Assembly (NCBI GenBank): GCA_965200175.1
Contig: OZ241345.1
Span: 3,224,001-3,288,000, forward strand
Direction: 5' to 3'
DNA: 64,000 bases
Source: Azophilus sp026709365
GTDB lineage: Bacteria; Pseudomonadota; Gammaproteobacteria; Pseudomonadales; Azotimanducaceae
Part shown: positions 1 through 8,411 of the stretch, in pieces
How positions within the stretch are numbered: the first letter of the stretch is position 1
Layout of the letters: each line of letters opens with the position of its first letter
Notes under the pieces: generated by a model
The model's database searches: none
Seen by the model: the letters and a program-made list of their open reading frames with translations, nothing else
What the model was told of the DNA's origin: nothing
Program-made: the position numbers and the translations under genes

Positions 1-2
1 AT

Positions 3-149
3 CTGAATCGGCTGTTCCGACGCTACGGTCAGGCCTCGCTCGCCGTCACCCGAGCGCTTTACGAGGACGGTCGGCATGAGCTGTTCAATGAGATCAATCG
101 CCGCGAAGTGCTCGATGATCTGATCGCTTGGTTGGACGGCGCGATTTAG
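3..149 (+). CDS. alpha/beta hydrolase, C-terminal fragment (cut by window edge)
   Basis: The frame is open from base 3 to a TAG at 147-149 and encodes about 48 residues. The end of the peptide contains LYEDGRHELFNE followed by VLDDLIAWLD. This is the typical C-terminus of the lysophospholipase / monoacylglycerol lipase type of serine alpha/beta hydrolase, in which the His of GRHE is the catalytic histidine. The nucleophile and acid lie upstream, outside the window. The family hydrolyses monoacylglycerols or lysophospholipids; the actual substrate cannot be judged from this fragment. The next gene on this side is on the opposite strand, so the two are convergent. Confidence 0.72.
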   Translation: MNRLFRRYGQASLAVTRALYEDGRHELFNEINRREVLDDLIAWLDGAI

Positions 150-314
150 GGCCGCAGTGTTGCTTGAACTTCAACAATAGGCGGAGCGCCAACCACGACC
201 GACTTGCGGACCACACCGCCAAGGCAATGTTCGGACCGGTGCGCGCCCGTCTTTGAAGGGGAGGCATTTGGCCTGCCCCTCGTTGCAGCAGGCTTCAGCC
301 GGAAGCGCCTGCCC

Positions 315-1256
315 TCAGCGGCCAAGCCCAGCGGGCCTCCGACGCGTCGCTGCCTGCTGGACGCCGGGCCAGAACTCGGCGGCGCATCCGATTGCGGCAA
401 AGGCGATCAGGCCGAGGTTGATGCCGCCCGGCGCTCCGGAATAGGCGGCCGAGCCGAATTTCCCAGCGTGGCAAATGACGAGGAGCAGCGTTGCGCCCAG
501 AAGCGCAAGGCGCAAAATCCGCTTGCTGGCGACCCGGTCCCCCACGGCCAAGCTGACCGCGCAGGCAGCGGCGACAACTGCCCACATAATCCAGGTCAGC
601 GGCATGTCGGCGTAAAGGCCGATCGCCGCCGAAACGGCGAGCGCCAAGGGCGTGCCCCAAACGATTCCCACCCAAAGATCGCTCAGCCCGTCGTCCCTTC
701 GCCGCTTGGCCAGCCAGATGTTGACGCCGCTCGCCGCCACCGCTGCCAGCGCCAGACCGAAGGCCAAGTAGAGCAGCTTGACGAACGTTCCCGCAAAATT
801 GCCGAAGTGCAGCCGATAGATGCTGTAGAGCGCCAGTTTGCCAAGGTTGCTGTCCAGCCGCCCTTCGGTGCCCAGGAACGCGCCGTCCGTGGTGAAAAGA
901 TAGCTCTCCGCGTAAATGAGGCGACCCGGATGGCGAGCGGAGACGCTGAGGTGCAGGTCCGTCTGCGCGATTTGGTGAGAGCCAGCTTGGCGCAGGCGGA
1001 ATGCGTCCCGAAAGAGACCCGGATGGGCGAGAAACCTCGATGCGATCAGGCCCACCAGCACCGCGCCGAGGGCGCTCACCAGGATCATGCCCCAACTTTC
1101 CGGTAGATGCAGGTAGTAATGCGGGTTCAGCAGCAGGGTTGACCAAGCGTTATCCTCCCGGGGGCCAAGCGAGCCTTCGGCGTTGAGGAACCAGCTCTCA
1201 CGCTCCGTGGCAATGCGGGCGCGAGGTGAATCGGCGCTCGGCAGCACCAGGTGTTG
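315..1256 (-). pseudogene. PepSY-associated TM-helix membrane protein, 5'-truncated and internally deleted
   Basis: The reading frame resembles the PepSY_TM family, inner-membrane proteins usually encoded beside TonB siderophore receptors. The N-terminal family start is missing: the frame runs straight out of the TonB-receptor fragment at about 1256. Recognisable parts are HYYLHLPESWG with the following helix, FRDAFRLR and GSHQIAQTDLH, then HPGRLIYAESY, YRLHFGNFAGT and a helix ending ASGVNIWLAKRR, then further C-terminal helices. Between TDLH and HPGR the family normally has another helix and a periplasmic domain; here they are joined directly, so roughly 150 residues appear to be missing. 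The frame is kept across the join. I infer a non-functional remnant, although an expressed short form cannot be excluded. Confidence 0.6.
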
Positions 1257-1705
1257 AGTTTGCCGGTGTCAAAGTCCAGACGTGCGCGCAGATCCAAAGC
1301 CAGCTGCTCGGAGTCCGCTGCGCTGCTGTAGAAGGTGCGGCCGGCGTCGCCAGCCGCGTTGGTCCGGGGATTGCCGGCGCCAGCGAAGTCGAGCCAAGAC
1401 TGATGGTAGTCCGCCTTGCCGTCCTTGTGGCGGGCCACGCCTTCAATGGAAAGACGTTTGTTGAAGTTGTGGCTGCCCAGCAGGCTGACCAGAGTGGAGT
1501 CCGTGTTGAAGCGGTTGAACCCAGGCTCTCCCATGTAGGTGGCAGCGTCGATTTCGACCCCCGTGGCGTTGGCGCAGGTGCTGGTGGGCGCCACGCGAAC
1601 CTTGCCGGTTGCGCAGGCGGTGCCGGTGAGGGGCAGGAACTGGTAGGCGGTGTCGCTGTCGCGGTCGGCGTGCTCGTAGAGCAGCGTCAATAGGGTTGTC
1701 TCCAA
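1257..1705 (-). pseudogene. TonB-dependent siderophore receptor, internal fragment
   Basis: About 150 codons are similar to the mid-region of TonB-dependent siderophore receptors: TLLTLLYEHADRDSDTAYQ, then FLPLTGT, a loop with two cysteines, MGEPGFNRFNTDS and a beta-strand pattern ending LDFDTGKLN. There is no signal peptide, plug start or C-terminal beta-strand. Upstream, the fragment runs into the end of the acyltransferase gene; downstream, it fuses near 1256 with the PepSY remnant in another frame. Receptor and PepSY genes commonly sit together for iron-chelate uptake. The arrangement fits one deletion that removed the end of one gene and the start of its neighbour. Confidence 0.62.
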
Positions 1706-2700
1706 TCTGGATGGGCGGCGGCGTCGCCGTGGGCCAGCACCCGCTCATGGACCGCTTGCATGGCGTGGAAGATGCGGTTGGTGGCGTCTGGAACCGATGT
1801 GCCTGGCTCGAAGTGGATGGGGTCGAGCACATGGGCGGCAACCGGCCCGGGCGTGGCTTTGCGCTCGCCCGGCGGCCGGATCTTCTTGAGCCCCGCCATG
1901 TACACCGGAACCACGGGCACCCCCTTCTCCAGCGCCAGCAGAGAGACGCCGTGCTTGAATCGGGACAGATGCCGGCCTCGGGAGCGGGTGCCCTCCGGGA
2001 ACAGCATCAGGTTGGCCCCTTGGTCGAGCAGCCACTTGGGATGGTCGAGCGTGCGCGAGCCGCCGCCGCGCTGGATGGGGTAGGCGCCCATGACCAGCGA
2101 CTGGTACCAAGGCCGGAGGGTGATTTCCTTGCGGCCCTTGAGGAACCAGCGGTCGGCAGCGGCGCCGAAGAAGAGGTTTGTGCGCACGCGCCAAGGCAGG
2201 GCCTTCATCAGGCAGTACTGATCGTAGTGGCTGGCGTGGTTGGCGACCACGATGCAGGGGCCGGTGATCCGCTTGAACTTGTCCTTGCCGGTCACGATGT
2301 GCTCAGTGAAGTAGCGTCGCGCCCAGCGGCCGTGGGCGTAGTCATACATCAGCAGCCTTGCCAGCCGCGCCCACCAACGCGTCTGCCAACGAGCCGGCCC
2401 TGCGGTCTCGGCGCCTTGGGAAATCAATCGCTGGAAGAGCGGCAGATCAATGGCCGGCATGATCTGGATGTTGGCTGTTGTGCTCAACTCCTGGGCCAGC
2501 GTGGCCCGATAGGCCTTGAAGTTGTCGGGAGCGTCAATGATGGTGCATTGGTCCCATTCGCCGAGCAGATGGAAGCTGCTGAGCACCTTGGCTTCCCAGC
2601 GCTCGATGCCGTTGTGGACGCCGGTGAGGAAGTCGGGGTTCTGTTTGGTCGCCTCCAAGCCCTCGGAGTGGTACTTCATCAACAGGACGTAGTGGCCCAC
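1687..2700 (-). CDS. GYD-domain / PlsC acyltransferase fusion
   Basis: 337 residues. Residues 1-95 look like a GYD domain (MGHYVLLMKYHSEG..., with GEWDQ at the position of the usual GGYD turn). Residues 115-330 are a PlsC-type glycerolipid acyltransferase with the catalytic NHASHYD box at 154-160 and the FPEGTRSR substrate-binding box at 234-241. PlsC enzymes move an acyl group from acyl-CoA or acyl-ACP to a lysophospholipid or related acceptor at the inner membrane. The gene starts 4 nt after a stand-alone GYD gene, so the two are almost certainly co-transcribed. Its end overlaps the TonB-receptor remnant by about 19 bases. The role of the GYD module is unknown; the fusion suggests an oligomerising or regulatory part. 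Confidence 0.8.
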   Translation of the reverse strand: MGHYVLLMKYHSEGLEATKQNPDFLTGVHNGIERWEAKVLSSFHLLGEWDQCTIIDAPDNFKAYRATLAQELSTTANIQIMPAIDLPLFQRLISQGAETAGPARWQTRWWARLARLLMYDYAHGRWARRYFTEHIVTGKDKFKRITGPCIVVANHASHYDQYCLMKALPWRVRTNLFFGAAADRWFLKGRKEITLRPWYQSLVMGAYPIQRGGGSRTLDHPKWLLDQGANLMLFPEGTRSRGRHLSRFKHGVSLLALEKGVPVVPVYMAGLKKIRPPGERKATPGPVAAHVLDPIHFEPGTSVPDATNRIFHAMQAVHERVLAHGDAAAHPDWRQPY

Positions 2701-2704
2701 GGCG

Positions 2705-3022
2705 CTACCTCCCGCCGTTGTCTCCCGAGGGCGGCGCGCTTTGCATCATCTCGACGAACTGATCGATGGGCATCCCCGGCAGGGTGGTCACCTTGAGGGT
2801 GCCCCGTGATCCCAGTTCCATGGCGATGCGCGCCATGATTTCGTTGGAGGGCGCCTCGATGACGTTGACGAAGTCGTAGCCGCCGAGCACGGCGTACTGG
2901 GAGGTCACCCGAGCGCCCATGGACTCCACTTCCTTGTTGACCGCCTGCAGGCGTTCCGGGCGCTCCTTCAGGGTCTTGCGACCTTCGTCGGTCAGGGTGC
3001 TGAGCATGATGTACGTGGCCAT
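2705..3022 (-). CDS. GYD domain-containing protein
   Basis: 105 residues, the usual size for stand-alone GYD proteins. It opens MATYIMLSTLTDEGRK and carries LGGYDFVNVIEA at about 47-58, containing the Gly-Tyr-Asp that names the family. GYD proteins adopt a dimeric ferredoxin-like alpha/beta-barrel fold, and no enzymatic reaction is established. A GAGGAGTTGCC stretch lies just before the ATG. The gene lies directly upstream of the GYD-PlsC fusion with a 4-nt gap, so one mRNA carries two GYD modules, one free and one attached to an acyltransferase. A strong terminator separates it from the phasin gene upstream. Confidence 0.82.
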   Translation of the reverse strand: MATYIMLSTLTDEGRKTLKERPERLQAVNKEVESMGARVTSQYAVLGGYDFVNVIEAPSNEIMARIAMELGSRGTLKVTTLPGMPIDQFVEMMQSAPPSGDNGGR

Positions 3023-3064
3023 GGCAACTCCTCGTCAATTGGACCCATCATAGACCAATGGACG

Positions 3065-3102
3065 AAAAAAAAGCCCGCAACTCCGTGAGAAGTTGCGGGC
3101 TT
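3065..3102 (-). terminator. rho-independent terminator after phasin
   Basis: A perfect 12-bp stem, AAGCCCGCAACT pairing with AGTTGCGGGCTT, has an 8-nt loop and is followed on the minus strand by a run of T. It lies between the phasin gene and the GYD gene and would stop phasin transcription. Confidence 0.85.
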
Positions 3103-3193
3103 TGTCGATCCGCTGTCAGGCGGCGCGATCCGCGCTGCCCTAGGCGGGTGCCAAATCCCTTGAGGAGGAGGGTAGGGGAGAGGGGTTTGGCAA

Positions 3194-3559
3194 TCAGGCA
3201 GCGGCCTTGGCCGCTGCGGGCTTGGCGCTCTTCTTGGCCGTTTCGGGCGCCTTGGCTTCCTCGGTGGCAAAGACTCCGCGCAGCAACTCGCCAGCGCTCT
3301 CAACGGCTTCCCTGAGCACTTCGCCGTTGGCCTTCATGCCCTCCGTGAAGCCGTTCCACATGGCCTCGCCGTACTCCCGCTGGAGTTCCATGAAGGCGGT
3401 GACGTCCCTGATCTCGGGCAGCTTCTCGGCGAACGTCCGGTTGGTCTCGAAGACCTTCTGCACCCCTTCGGTCTGCAGCTCGGCCAGACGGCGCCAGGTT
3501 CCCGTGTTGAGTTCAAACCAATCCCGGCCGAAAGCCGCTTGTCTTTCCATTGCGTTCAT
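3194..3559 (-). CDS. phasin family protein
   Basis: 121 residues. It starts MNAMERQAAFGRDWFELNTG and continues as an amphipathic, largely helical protein (LAELQTEGVQKVFETN, FMELQREYGEAMWNG, VESAGELLRGVF), ending in a Lys/Ala/Pro-rich tail typical of phasins. Phasins coat polyhydroxyalkanoate granules and control their number and size. A good Shine-Dalgarno (CAGGAGACAC) precedes the ATG. The gene is single, with its own terminator downstream and palindromic TTGTGC/GCACAA elements upstream that may bind the PhaR-like regulator encoded at 6496-6954. A PHA synthase gene is not visible in this window. Confidence 0.82.
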   Translation of the reverse strand: MNAMERQAAFGRDWFELNTGTWRRLAELQTEGVQKVFETNRTFAEKLPEIRDVTAFMELQREYGEAMWNGFTEGMKANGEVLREAVESAGELLRGVFATEEAKAPETAKKSAKPAAAKAAA

Positions 3560-3630
3560 TCGCTGTGTCTCCTGTCAGTTTGGGTCCAGTTGATGGCGTC
3601 GTACATCCTGCCGCCGTCCGTGCGCTCTTA

Positions 3631-3687
3631 TTGCTGCAACGCACAATTCCGGTATTGTGCAGCACGCAATTGTGCATTGCAACACTT
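3631..3687. promoter_or_regulatory. palindromic elements upstream of phasin
   Basis: GCACAAT (3641-3647) and ATTGTGC (3654-3660) form a perfect inverted repeat with a 6-nt spacer. GCAATTGTGC and TTGCAAC follow at once, and TTGCTGCAAC precedes. Clustered TGC/GCA palindromes in front of phasin genes are the kind of site bound by PhaR-family repressors in other bacteria. Binding by the local PhaR homologue is inferred. Confidence 0.5.
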
Positions 3688-3726
3688 TTTTTCAGCTTTT
3701 CTCCGTGCCTGCGGCGTACTGCCCCG

Positions 3727-5229
3727 CTAGGCCACCTGACGCAGCTTTTCGGCGGACGGCGGCGCCGACGGCGAAAGCTGATGCACGTTGGTTGCGGTGC
3801 GGGCTGGCTCACTGGGCACCACTGCGGCCTTGAGTTCACTGAATTCGGCGAGGATTGCGTCACGCAAGCGGTCGGCGTCGGGCAATGCCCGGGCGCAAGC
3901 GGTGATGCCCAGATACAGCACACCGTCATAGCTTTGCGCCGTCAGGTTGACGCCCATGCCATGCGCGGCAATCGAGACCGGATAGTGGGTCAGCATGCGC
4001 GCCCCGTTGGAGTAGAGCGTGTGGCGCGGTCCTGGGACGTTGGATATGACCAAATTGACTTGCTGGGGGCCCTCCGCGGCGCCGGTCTGCTCCGCCCAGA
4101 GCGCCGCGCCGCGCAATGCGGACGGCAAGCCCGGCAGGGACGCATGGCCAGTCAGCAGCGGCGCCGCTTCCGCGGTTGCCGCCTTCGCCGACCTTGCCGA
4201 GGCGGCTACGGCCGAGACCCGCGCCTTGGCGTCGGCGATGTCGGTGCCCAGCGCCACCTGCATCATCGAGAGCTGGTTGTTCAGCGACGCATCGCCGGGC
4301 TGGCGCAGGGAGACCGGACAGCCGGCGATGAGCGGCGCTTGGGGCAGTTCTCCCTTGGCCTTGAGGTAACGGCGCAGGCCGCCGCCGCAAACGGCGAGGA
4401 AAACATCGTTCAGCGTAGCGCCCAATGCGCTTCCCACGGCTTTGACGTCCGTCACCGGCACCTCGCCGACAGCGTAGGTCCTGGCGGCGGAAACGGGCCG
4501 ATTGAAGACGGTTTTGGGCGCCGGCGCCGGGGGCGCGCCAAAGCTCCTGCTCGGATCCAAGGTGCGCTGCCACAGGCGGGCGGCGGCGTTGAGCCGCTCC
4601 GGCCAGCGGGTGATTTGATCCACTTGCATGAGGGTGAAGTTGCGCCAAGCATCCACCAGCAACGGAGCCGGGCTGTGCTGCGCTGGCCGCTCGGCGAATT
4701 CCGAATCCGGGCTTGGAATCTCCTGCGTTTCGGGTTCGGGGTCCATCAGGTTGATGGTCGCTGCCTGACCGGCCATGCCGTCCAAGCAGGCATGATGCAC
4801 TCGGCTGTAGTACGCCACCCGGCGATTGCCACTGCCGTCCCCGTCCTCAAGGCCGCAGAGCACGGCCATCTCCCAGAGGGGGCGGCTGCGATCCATGGGC
4901 TTGGCGTGCAGCTCGGCGATGGTTTGCTCCAGTTCCGCTTGGCCGCCGGGAGCGGGCACGTCAACCCGGTAGATGTGGCGGTCGATGTCGAAATCCGGGT
5001 CGCGCACCCACAATGGGTGGTCGAGATCAAACGGCGTGGCCTGAAGGCGGTTGGTGATGTAGGGCACCAAGTGGCTGCGCGCCTTGATGTACGGCTTCAG
5101 CGTGGCGATGAACTCATCCTCGGCGACGCCTTCGGGCAGCGCCAGCACCTGAACGGAAGCGACGTGCATCGGGCTCAGCGGGGTTTCGCCATAAAGGAAG
5201 CCAGCATCCGTGGCGCTCAACTTGTACAT
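3727..5229 (-). CDS. wax ester synthase / acyl-CoA:diacylglycerol acyltransferase (WS/DGAT)
   Basis: 500 residues from the ATG at 5229, chosen because AAAGGAG lies just upstream and the protein then opens with the family's own N-terminus (MYKLSATDAGFLYGE...PMHVASV). The catalytic HHxxxDG motif is present as HHACLDG at 145-151. The C-terminal DUF1298 half contains NDVFLAVCGGGLRRYL and the late NVPGP motif. These enzymes esterify acyl-CoA with fatty alcohols or diacylglycerol, making wax esters or triacylglycerol for storage at the inner membrane. Phasin lies downstream and a PhaR homologue nearby, so the region looks like a neutral-lipid/PHA storage neighbourhood. The length is normal and no defects are seen. 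Confidence 0.9.
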   Translation of the reverse strand: MYKLSATDAGFLYGETPLSPMHVASVQVLALPEGVAEDEFIATLKPYIKARSHLVPYITNRLQATPFDLDHPLWVRDPDFDIDRHIYRVDVPAPGGQAELEQTIAELHAKPMDRSRPLWEMAVLCGLEDGDGSGNRRVAYYSRVHHACLDGMAGQAATINLMDPEPETQEIPSPDSEFAERPAQHSPAPLLVDAWRNFTLMQVDQITRWPERLNAAARLWQRTLDPSRSFGAPPAPAPKTVFNRPVSAARTYAVGEVPVTDVKAVGSALGATLNDVFLAVCGGGLRRYLKAKGELPQAPLIAGCPVSLRQPGDASLNNQLSMMQVALGTDIADAKARVSAVAASARSAKAATAEAAPLLTGHASLPGLPSALRGAALWAEQTGAAEGPQQVNLVISNVPGPRHTLYSNGARMLTHYPVSIAAHGMGVNLTAQSYDGVLYLGITACARALPDADRLRDAILAEFSELKAAVVPSEPARTATNVHQLSPSAPPSAEKLRQVA

Positions 5230-5414
5230 GATCCACTCCTTTTCGAGGTCGCGTTGAAAGGGACGCTGGGGCACTTAAGCAAATAGCATCATGCAAATAG
5301 CGTGCCAGCACTGACTTGCCGCATCCCCTACTGCTGATGGATGCCCGCAAATCAATGCGCGGCGTGCCGGGAGCGGGGCAATATAGGGGCTGATTGTGAC
5401 AATTCAACCCCCGG

Positions 5415-5500
5415 CGCCCGCGAAGCGGGGGCATTGGAGTTTCGCTGCGCGAAACTCCGCTGACATTGCTTAGGTCAGGTTCCGAAGTGCCTCCGGGAGC
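5415..5500 (+). repeat. double-hairpin dispersed repeat, copy 1
   Basis: Hairpin 1 is CCCGCGAAGCGGG (5417-5429). Hairpin 2 is GGAGTTTCG paired with CGAAACTCC (5436-5458). The tail resembles the other copies (GCTTAGGTCAGGTTCCGAAG). It lies in the 388-base gap between WS/DGAT and the alpha/beta hydrolase; I see nothing else in that gap. Confidence 0.8.
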
Positions 5501-5618
5501 CCGGAAATCGTCTTGGGCGAACCATCGATATTGCACTGCAACAAAAATGATTGACCCGAGCGCGGCAATTGGCGACACTGGCGCCCCATGACGGTTTGAT
5601 GACAGCAGCGGAGACCGC

Positions 5619-6431
5619 GTGTACGAAGAACTTGATGTCGGGCGCCATCGGGCGCAGCCGCCGCCTTTTTTGTACTTGGCCGCCGAGCTTCCCAGGATGC
5701 TTGGCGAGATTTCCTCATTGCCAATCATCTGGTCGGCCCTGATGGCCAACGCGCCCAAGGGCGACGGGCATCCGGTGCTGGTGCTGCCCGGCTTCACCGC
5801 CGGCGATGGATCGACCTTGCTGCTGCGGCGTTTCCTTACCCGGCTCGGCTACAACACCCTGCCCTGGCTGCTCGGCAACAACCGGGGCGCCCCAGCGCAG
5901 CTGCTCAGCCTCATGCGGCGCTTCTACCGTCTGACCCAGACCTACGATGAGCCGATCTCCATCATCGGCCAGAGCTTGGGCGGCGTTTACGCCCGCGAGA
6001 TTGCGCGCGAATTCCCGGACGCCGTGCGTTTTGTCGTCACCCTGGGCAGCCCCTTCGCGGCCACCAGCCATCGTTCCACCAGCCCATTTGTGGCGCGCCT
6101 GTTTGAGTCCATGTCCGGCGTCACCGTGGAGCAAATGCGCACCGAGATGGCCCACCAGGACTCCCGGCTGCCGCCGCCGGTGCCGGTGAGCGCCCTCTAC
6201 AGCCGCACCGACGGCGTGGTGAACTGGCGCGCCTGCATGGAGCGGGAGTCGGAGCTGACGGAGAACATCGAGGTCATTGGCAGCCACAGTGGCATGGCCA
6301 TGCATCCCATGGTGCTGCATGTGGTCGCCGACCGGCTCGGCCAGCGTTTGGAAAGCTGGACCAAATTCGACCGGCGCCGCGGCCTGCGGCCCTGCGTGTT
6401 CCCCAATCCCGCGTCCCCGCCGGCGGCCTGA
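5619..6431 (+). CDS. alpha/beta hydrolase
   Basis: 270 residues from a GTG start. The nucleophile elbow GQSLGG is at 117-122 (Ser119), after a HPVLVLPGFTAGD strand-loop near 51-63 that could form the oxyanion hole. A likely acid lies in SRTDGVV and a likely catalytic His in IGSHSGM or in AMHPMVL. It has no signal peptide. Proteins of this shape occur next to lipid- and PHA-metabolism genes and may act as esterases or lipases; the substrate cannot be assigned. It reads in the same direction as phaR, with a 64-nt gap, and could share its transcript. The start could lie further in, since the first 30 residues are poorly conserved in character. Confidence 0.72.
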   Translation: MYEELDVGRHRAQPPPFLYLAAELPRMLGEISSLPIIWSALMANAPKGDGHPVLVLPGFTAGDGSTLLLRRFLTRLGYNTLPWLLGNNRGAPAQLLSLMRRFYRLTQTYDEPISIIGQSLGGVYAREIAREFPDAVRFVVTLGSPFAATSHRSTSPFVARLFESMSGVTVEQMRTEMAHQDSRLPPPVPVSALYSRTDGVVNWRACMERESELTENIEVIGSHSGMAMHPMVLHVVADRLGQRLESWTKFDRRRGLRPCVFPNPASPPAA

Positions 6432-6495
6432 AAGGCCCTGCCAAAACACCCCTTGCCACCCGCCTAACCAAGCCCATCCGCGGGACGCAAGCGCA

Positions 6496-6954
6496 ATGCA
6501 TCGGCTCAAGAAGTACCCGAATCGGCGCTTGTACGACACGACCGACAGCAAGTACGTCACCCTGCAGGACTTGCGCCGGCTCATCGTCAAGGGCGAGAGC
6601 ATCAGCGTGGCGGACAGCCGCGACGGCAGCGATCTCACCCGCGCCGTGCTAATGCAGATCCTTGCGGAGCAGGAGGCCGAGGGGCACGAGCCGGTGCTCA
6701 CCAACCGCGCCCTTGAGCAAATCATCCGTTTCTACGGCGCTCGGCTGGGCAACGTGGCCTCCCGCTACATCGAGCAGTCCATGCTGACCCTGCTGGAGCA
6801 TCAGGATCAGTTCCGCTCCCGCATGCGGCAACTGAGTGAGCTCAATCCGCTCAACCTCATGCGCCAAGCCCTGGACGGCGCTGCGCCGCGCAACCCGCCG
6901 CCGGCGGCTGACAAGCCGGTGGCCGGGGAGCCGCCGGAAGCCGGCCAGTCGTGA
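6496..6954 (+). CDS. phaR: PhaR-type polyhydroxyalkanoate synthesis repressor
   Basis: 152 residues. It begins MHRLKKYPNRRLYDTTDSKY, the diagnostic N-terminus of the PHB/PHA accumulation regulator DNA-binding domain, followed by VTLQDLRRLIVKGE and LTRAVLMQILAEQE. A second segment, LEQIIRFYGARLGNVASRYIEQSM, matches the accumulation-regulator domain that senses PHA polymer. In known systems PhaR represses phasin genes and is released when it binds nascent granules. The ATG at 6496 was chosen because homology starts immediately after it. The C-terminus is a Pro/Ala-rich tail. Its stop overlaps the GTG of the amidase by 4 nt, indicating translational coupling. Confidence 0.9.
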   Translation: MHRLKKYPNRRLYDTTDSKYVTLQDLRRLIVKGESISVADSRDGSDLTRAVLMQILAEQEAEGHEPVLTNRALEQIIRFYGARLGNVASRYIEQSMLTLLEHQDQFRSRMRQLSELNPLNLMRQALDGAAPRNPPPAADKPVAGEPPEAGQS

Positions 6955-8411
6955 CCGCCGTCCAAGCCGGCCTCATTTGGCAAAGCGCCCGCCAACTTAG
7001 TCAAGCCATCCGTGCGGGGACGCTTTCCGCGGCCGAGTTGATGACGGCGGCTTACGACCAAATCGAGCGGCTCAATCCGAAGGTCAACGCCATCGTCAAC
7101 CTGCTGCCTCGGGAGGAGGCGCTGGCAGCGGCACGGGCGCAGGATCAAGCCCGTGCCCGCGGCGAGCGGGGTGGCCCCTTGTCGGGCCTGCCGCTGGCGG
7201 TGAAGGACTTGGAGGACGCCGAGGGCCTGCCCACCACCTTCGGCTTTCGGCCCTTCGCCGGGGCCGTGGCCAAGGCCGATGGCGAAGTCACCGCCCGCAT
7301 GCGCCAAGCGGGCGCCATCGTCATCGGCAAAACCAACGTGCCCGAGTTCGGACTCGGCTCCAACACCTTCAACGCGCTCTTCGGCGCCACCCGCAATCCC
7401 TACGATCCGAAGCGAACCGCGGGCGGCAGCAGCGGCGGTGCGGCTGCCGCCCTGGCCACTGGCATGCTGGCCATCGCGGACGGCAGCGACATGGGCGGCT
7501 CGCTGCGCAATCCCGCCGCGTTCTGCAATGTGGTGGGCTTTCGGCCCTCCATTGGCAGGGTGCCGGAGCAGCGCGCTTTCGGTTGGCTGGGGCGATTGAG
7601 CACGATCGGCCCCATGGCCCGAAACGTGGACGATGCGGCCTTGCTGCTGTCGGCGCAATCGGGCTACTGCGCCACCGATCCGCTCTCCCGAATGGAGTCT
7701 GGCACCGCGTTCGGCGGCTCTCTCGACTGCGACCCCCGGACCCTGCGCATTGCGGTTAGCGGTGACTTGGGCGGTTTGGCGGTGCAGCCGGAAGTGCGGG
7801 AACGAATCGAACAAGCTGGGGCCGTCTTTGCGGACCTGGGTGCCGAAGTGGAGGAGGCCTGCCCGAATCTGGATGGCGCCATGGCCGTGTTTCAGGCGCA
7901 GCGGGCAGCGGGGTTGGCCGTCTTGGGCAAGCAGCTGGAGCGGCAGGTGCCGGATTGGCGCCAACAGGCCAAGGATGCGGCGGTGTGGAACATCGACAAG
8001 GGCTTGAGCCTCACCGCCGACGAGCTGATTGACGCGGAGCTGGAGCGCACCCAGATCTATCGCCGCACGGCGCGGTTTTTCGAGCGTTACGATGCCCTGC
8101 TGTGCCCCGCCGCCCAAGTGGCGCCCTTTCCGATCGGCGAGGAGTGGGTGCGCGAGATCAACGGCCAGCCCATGCGCACCTACATCGACTGGATGGCGGT
8201 TTGCTGCGCCATCACGGTCCTCGCAGCGCCCGCCCTCTCCGTGCCCGGCGGCTTCACCGCGGACGGCTTGCCGGTGGGCCTGCAGATCGTCGCCGCGCCG
8301 GGCCAGGATCTCAAGGCGCTCCAGACAGGACGCCTATTCGAGCAAGCCACGGGATACGGCAGGATTCGGCCCCCGATTGTCGAGGAGCGGCCCGCGCCTC
8401 AGGCGGAGTAG
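6951..8411 (+). CDS. amidase signature family enzyme
   Basis: 486 residues. The amidase-signature catalytic triad is readable: Lys85 in PLAVKD, the cis-Ser in GGSSGG (158-163), and the nucleophile Ser184 in DMGGSLRNPA. These enzymes hydrolyse C-N bonds in amides. This one is closest in layout to general amidases (6-aminohexanoate-cyclic-dimer-hydrolase/AtzF-like) rather than GatA, because no gatB or gatC is present and the C-terminal region is not GatA-like. The GTG start overlaps the phaR stop (GTGA). The 3' end overlaps the convergent zeta-toxin gene by 13 bases. The natural substrate is unknown. Confidence 0.85.
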   Translation: MTAVQAGLIWQSARQLSQAIRAGTLSAAELMTAAYDQIERLNPKVNAIVNLLPREEALAAARAQDQARARGERGGPLSGLPLAVKDLEDAEGLPTTFGFRPFAGAVAKADGEVTARMRQAGAIVIGKTNVPEFGLGSNTFNALFGATRNPYDPKRTAGGSSGGAAAALATGMLAIADGSDMGGSLRNPAAFCNVVGFRPSIGRVPEQRAFGWLGRLSTIGPMARNVDDAALLLSAQSGYCATDPLSRMESGTAFGGSLDCDPRTLRIAVSGDLGGLAVQPEVRERIEQAGAVFADLGAEVEEACPNLDGAMAVFQAQRAAGLAVLGKQLERQVPDWRQQAKDAAVWNIDKGLSLTADELIDAELERTQIYRRTARFFERYDALLCPAAQVAPFPIGEEWVREINGQPMRTYIDWMAVCCAITVLAAPALSVPGGFTADGLPVGLQIVAAPGQDLKALQTGRLFEQATGYGRIRPPIVEERPAPQAE

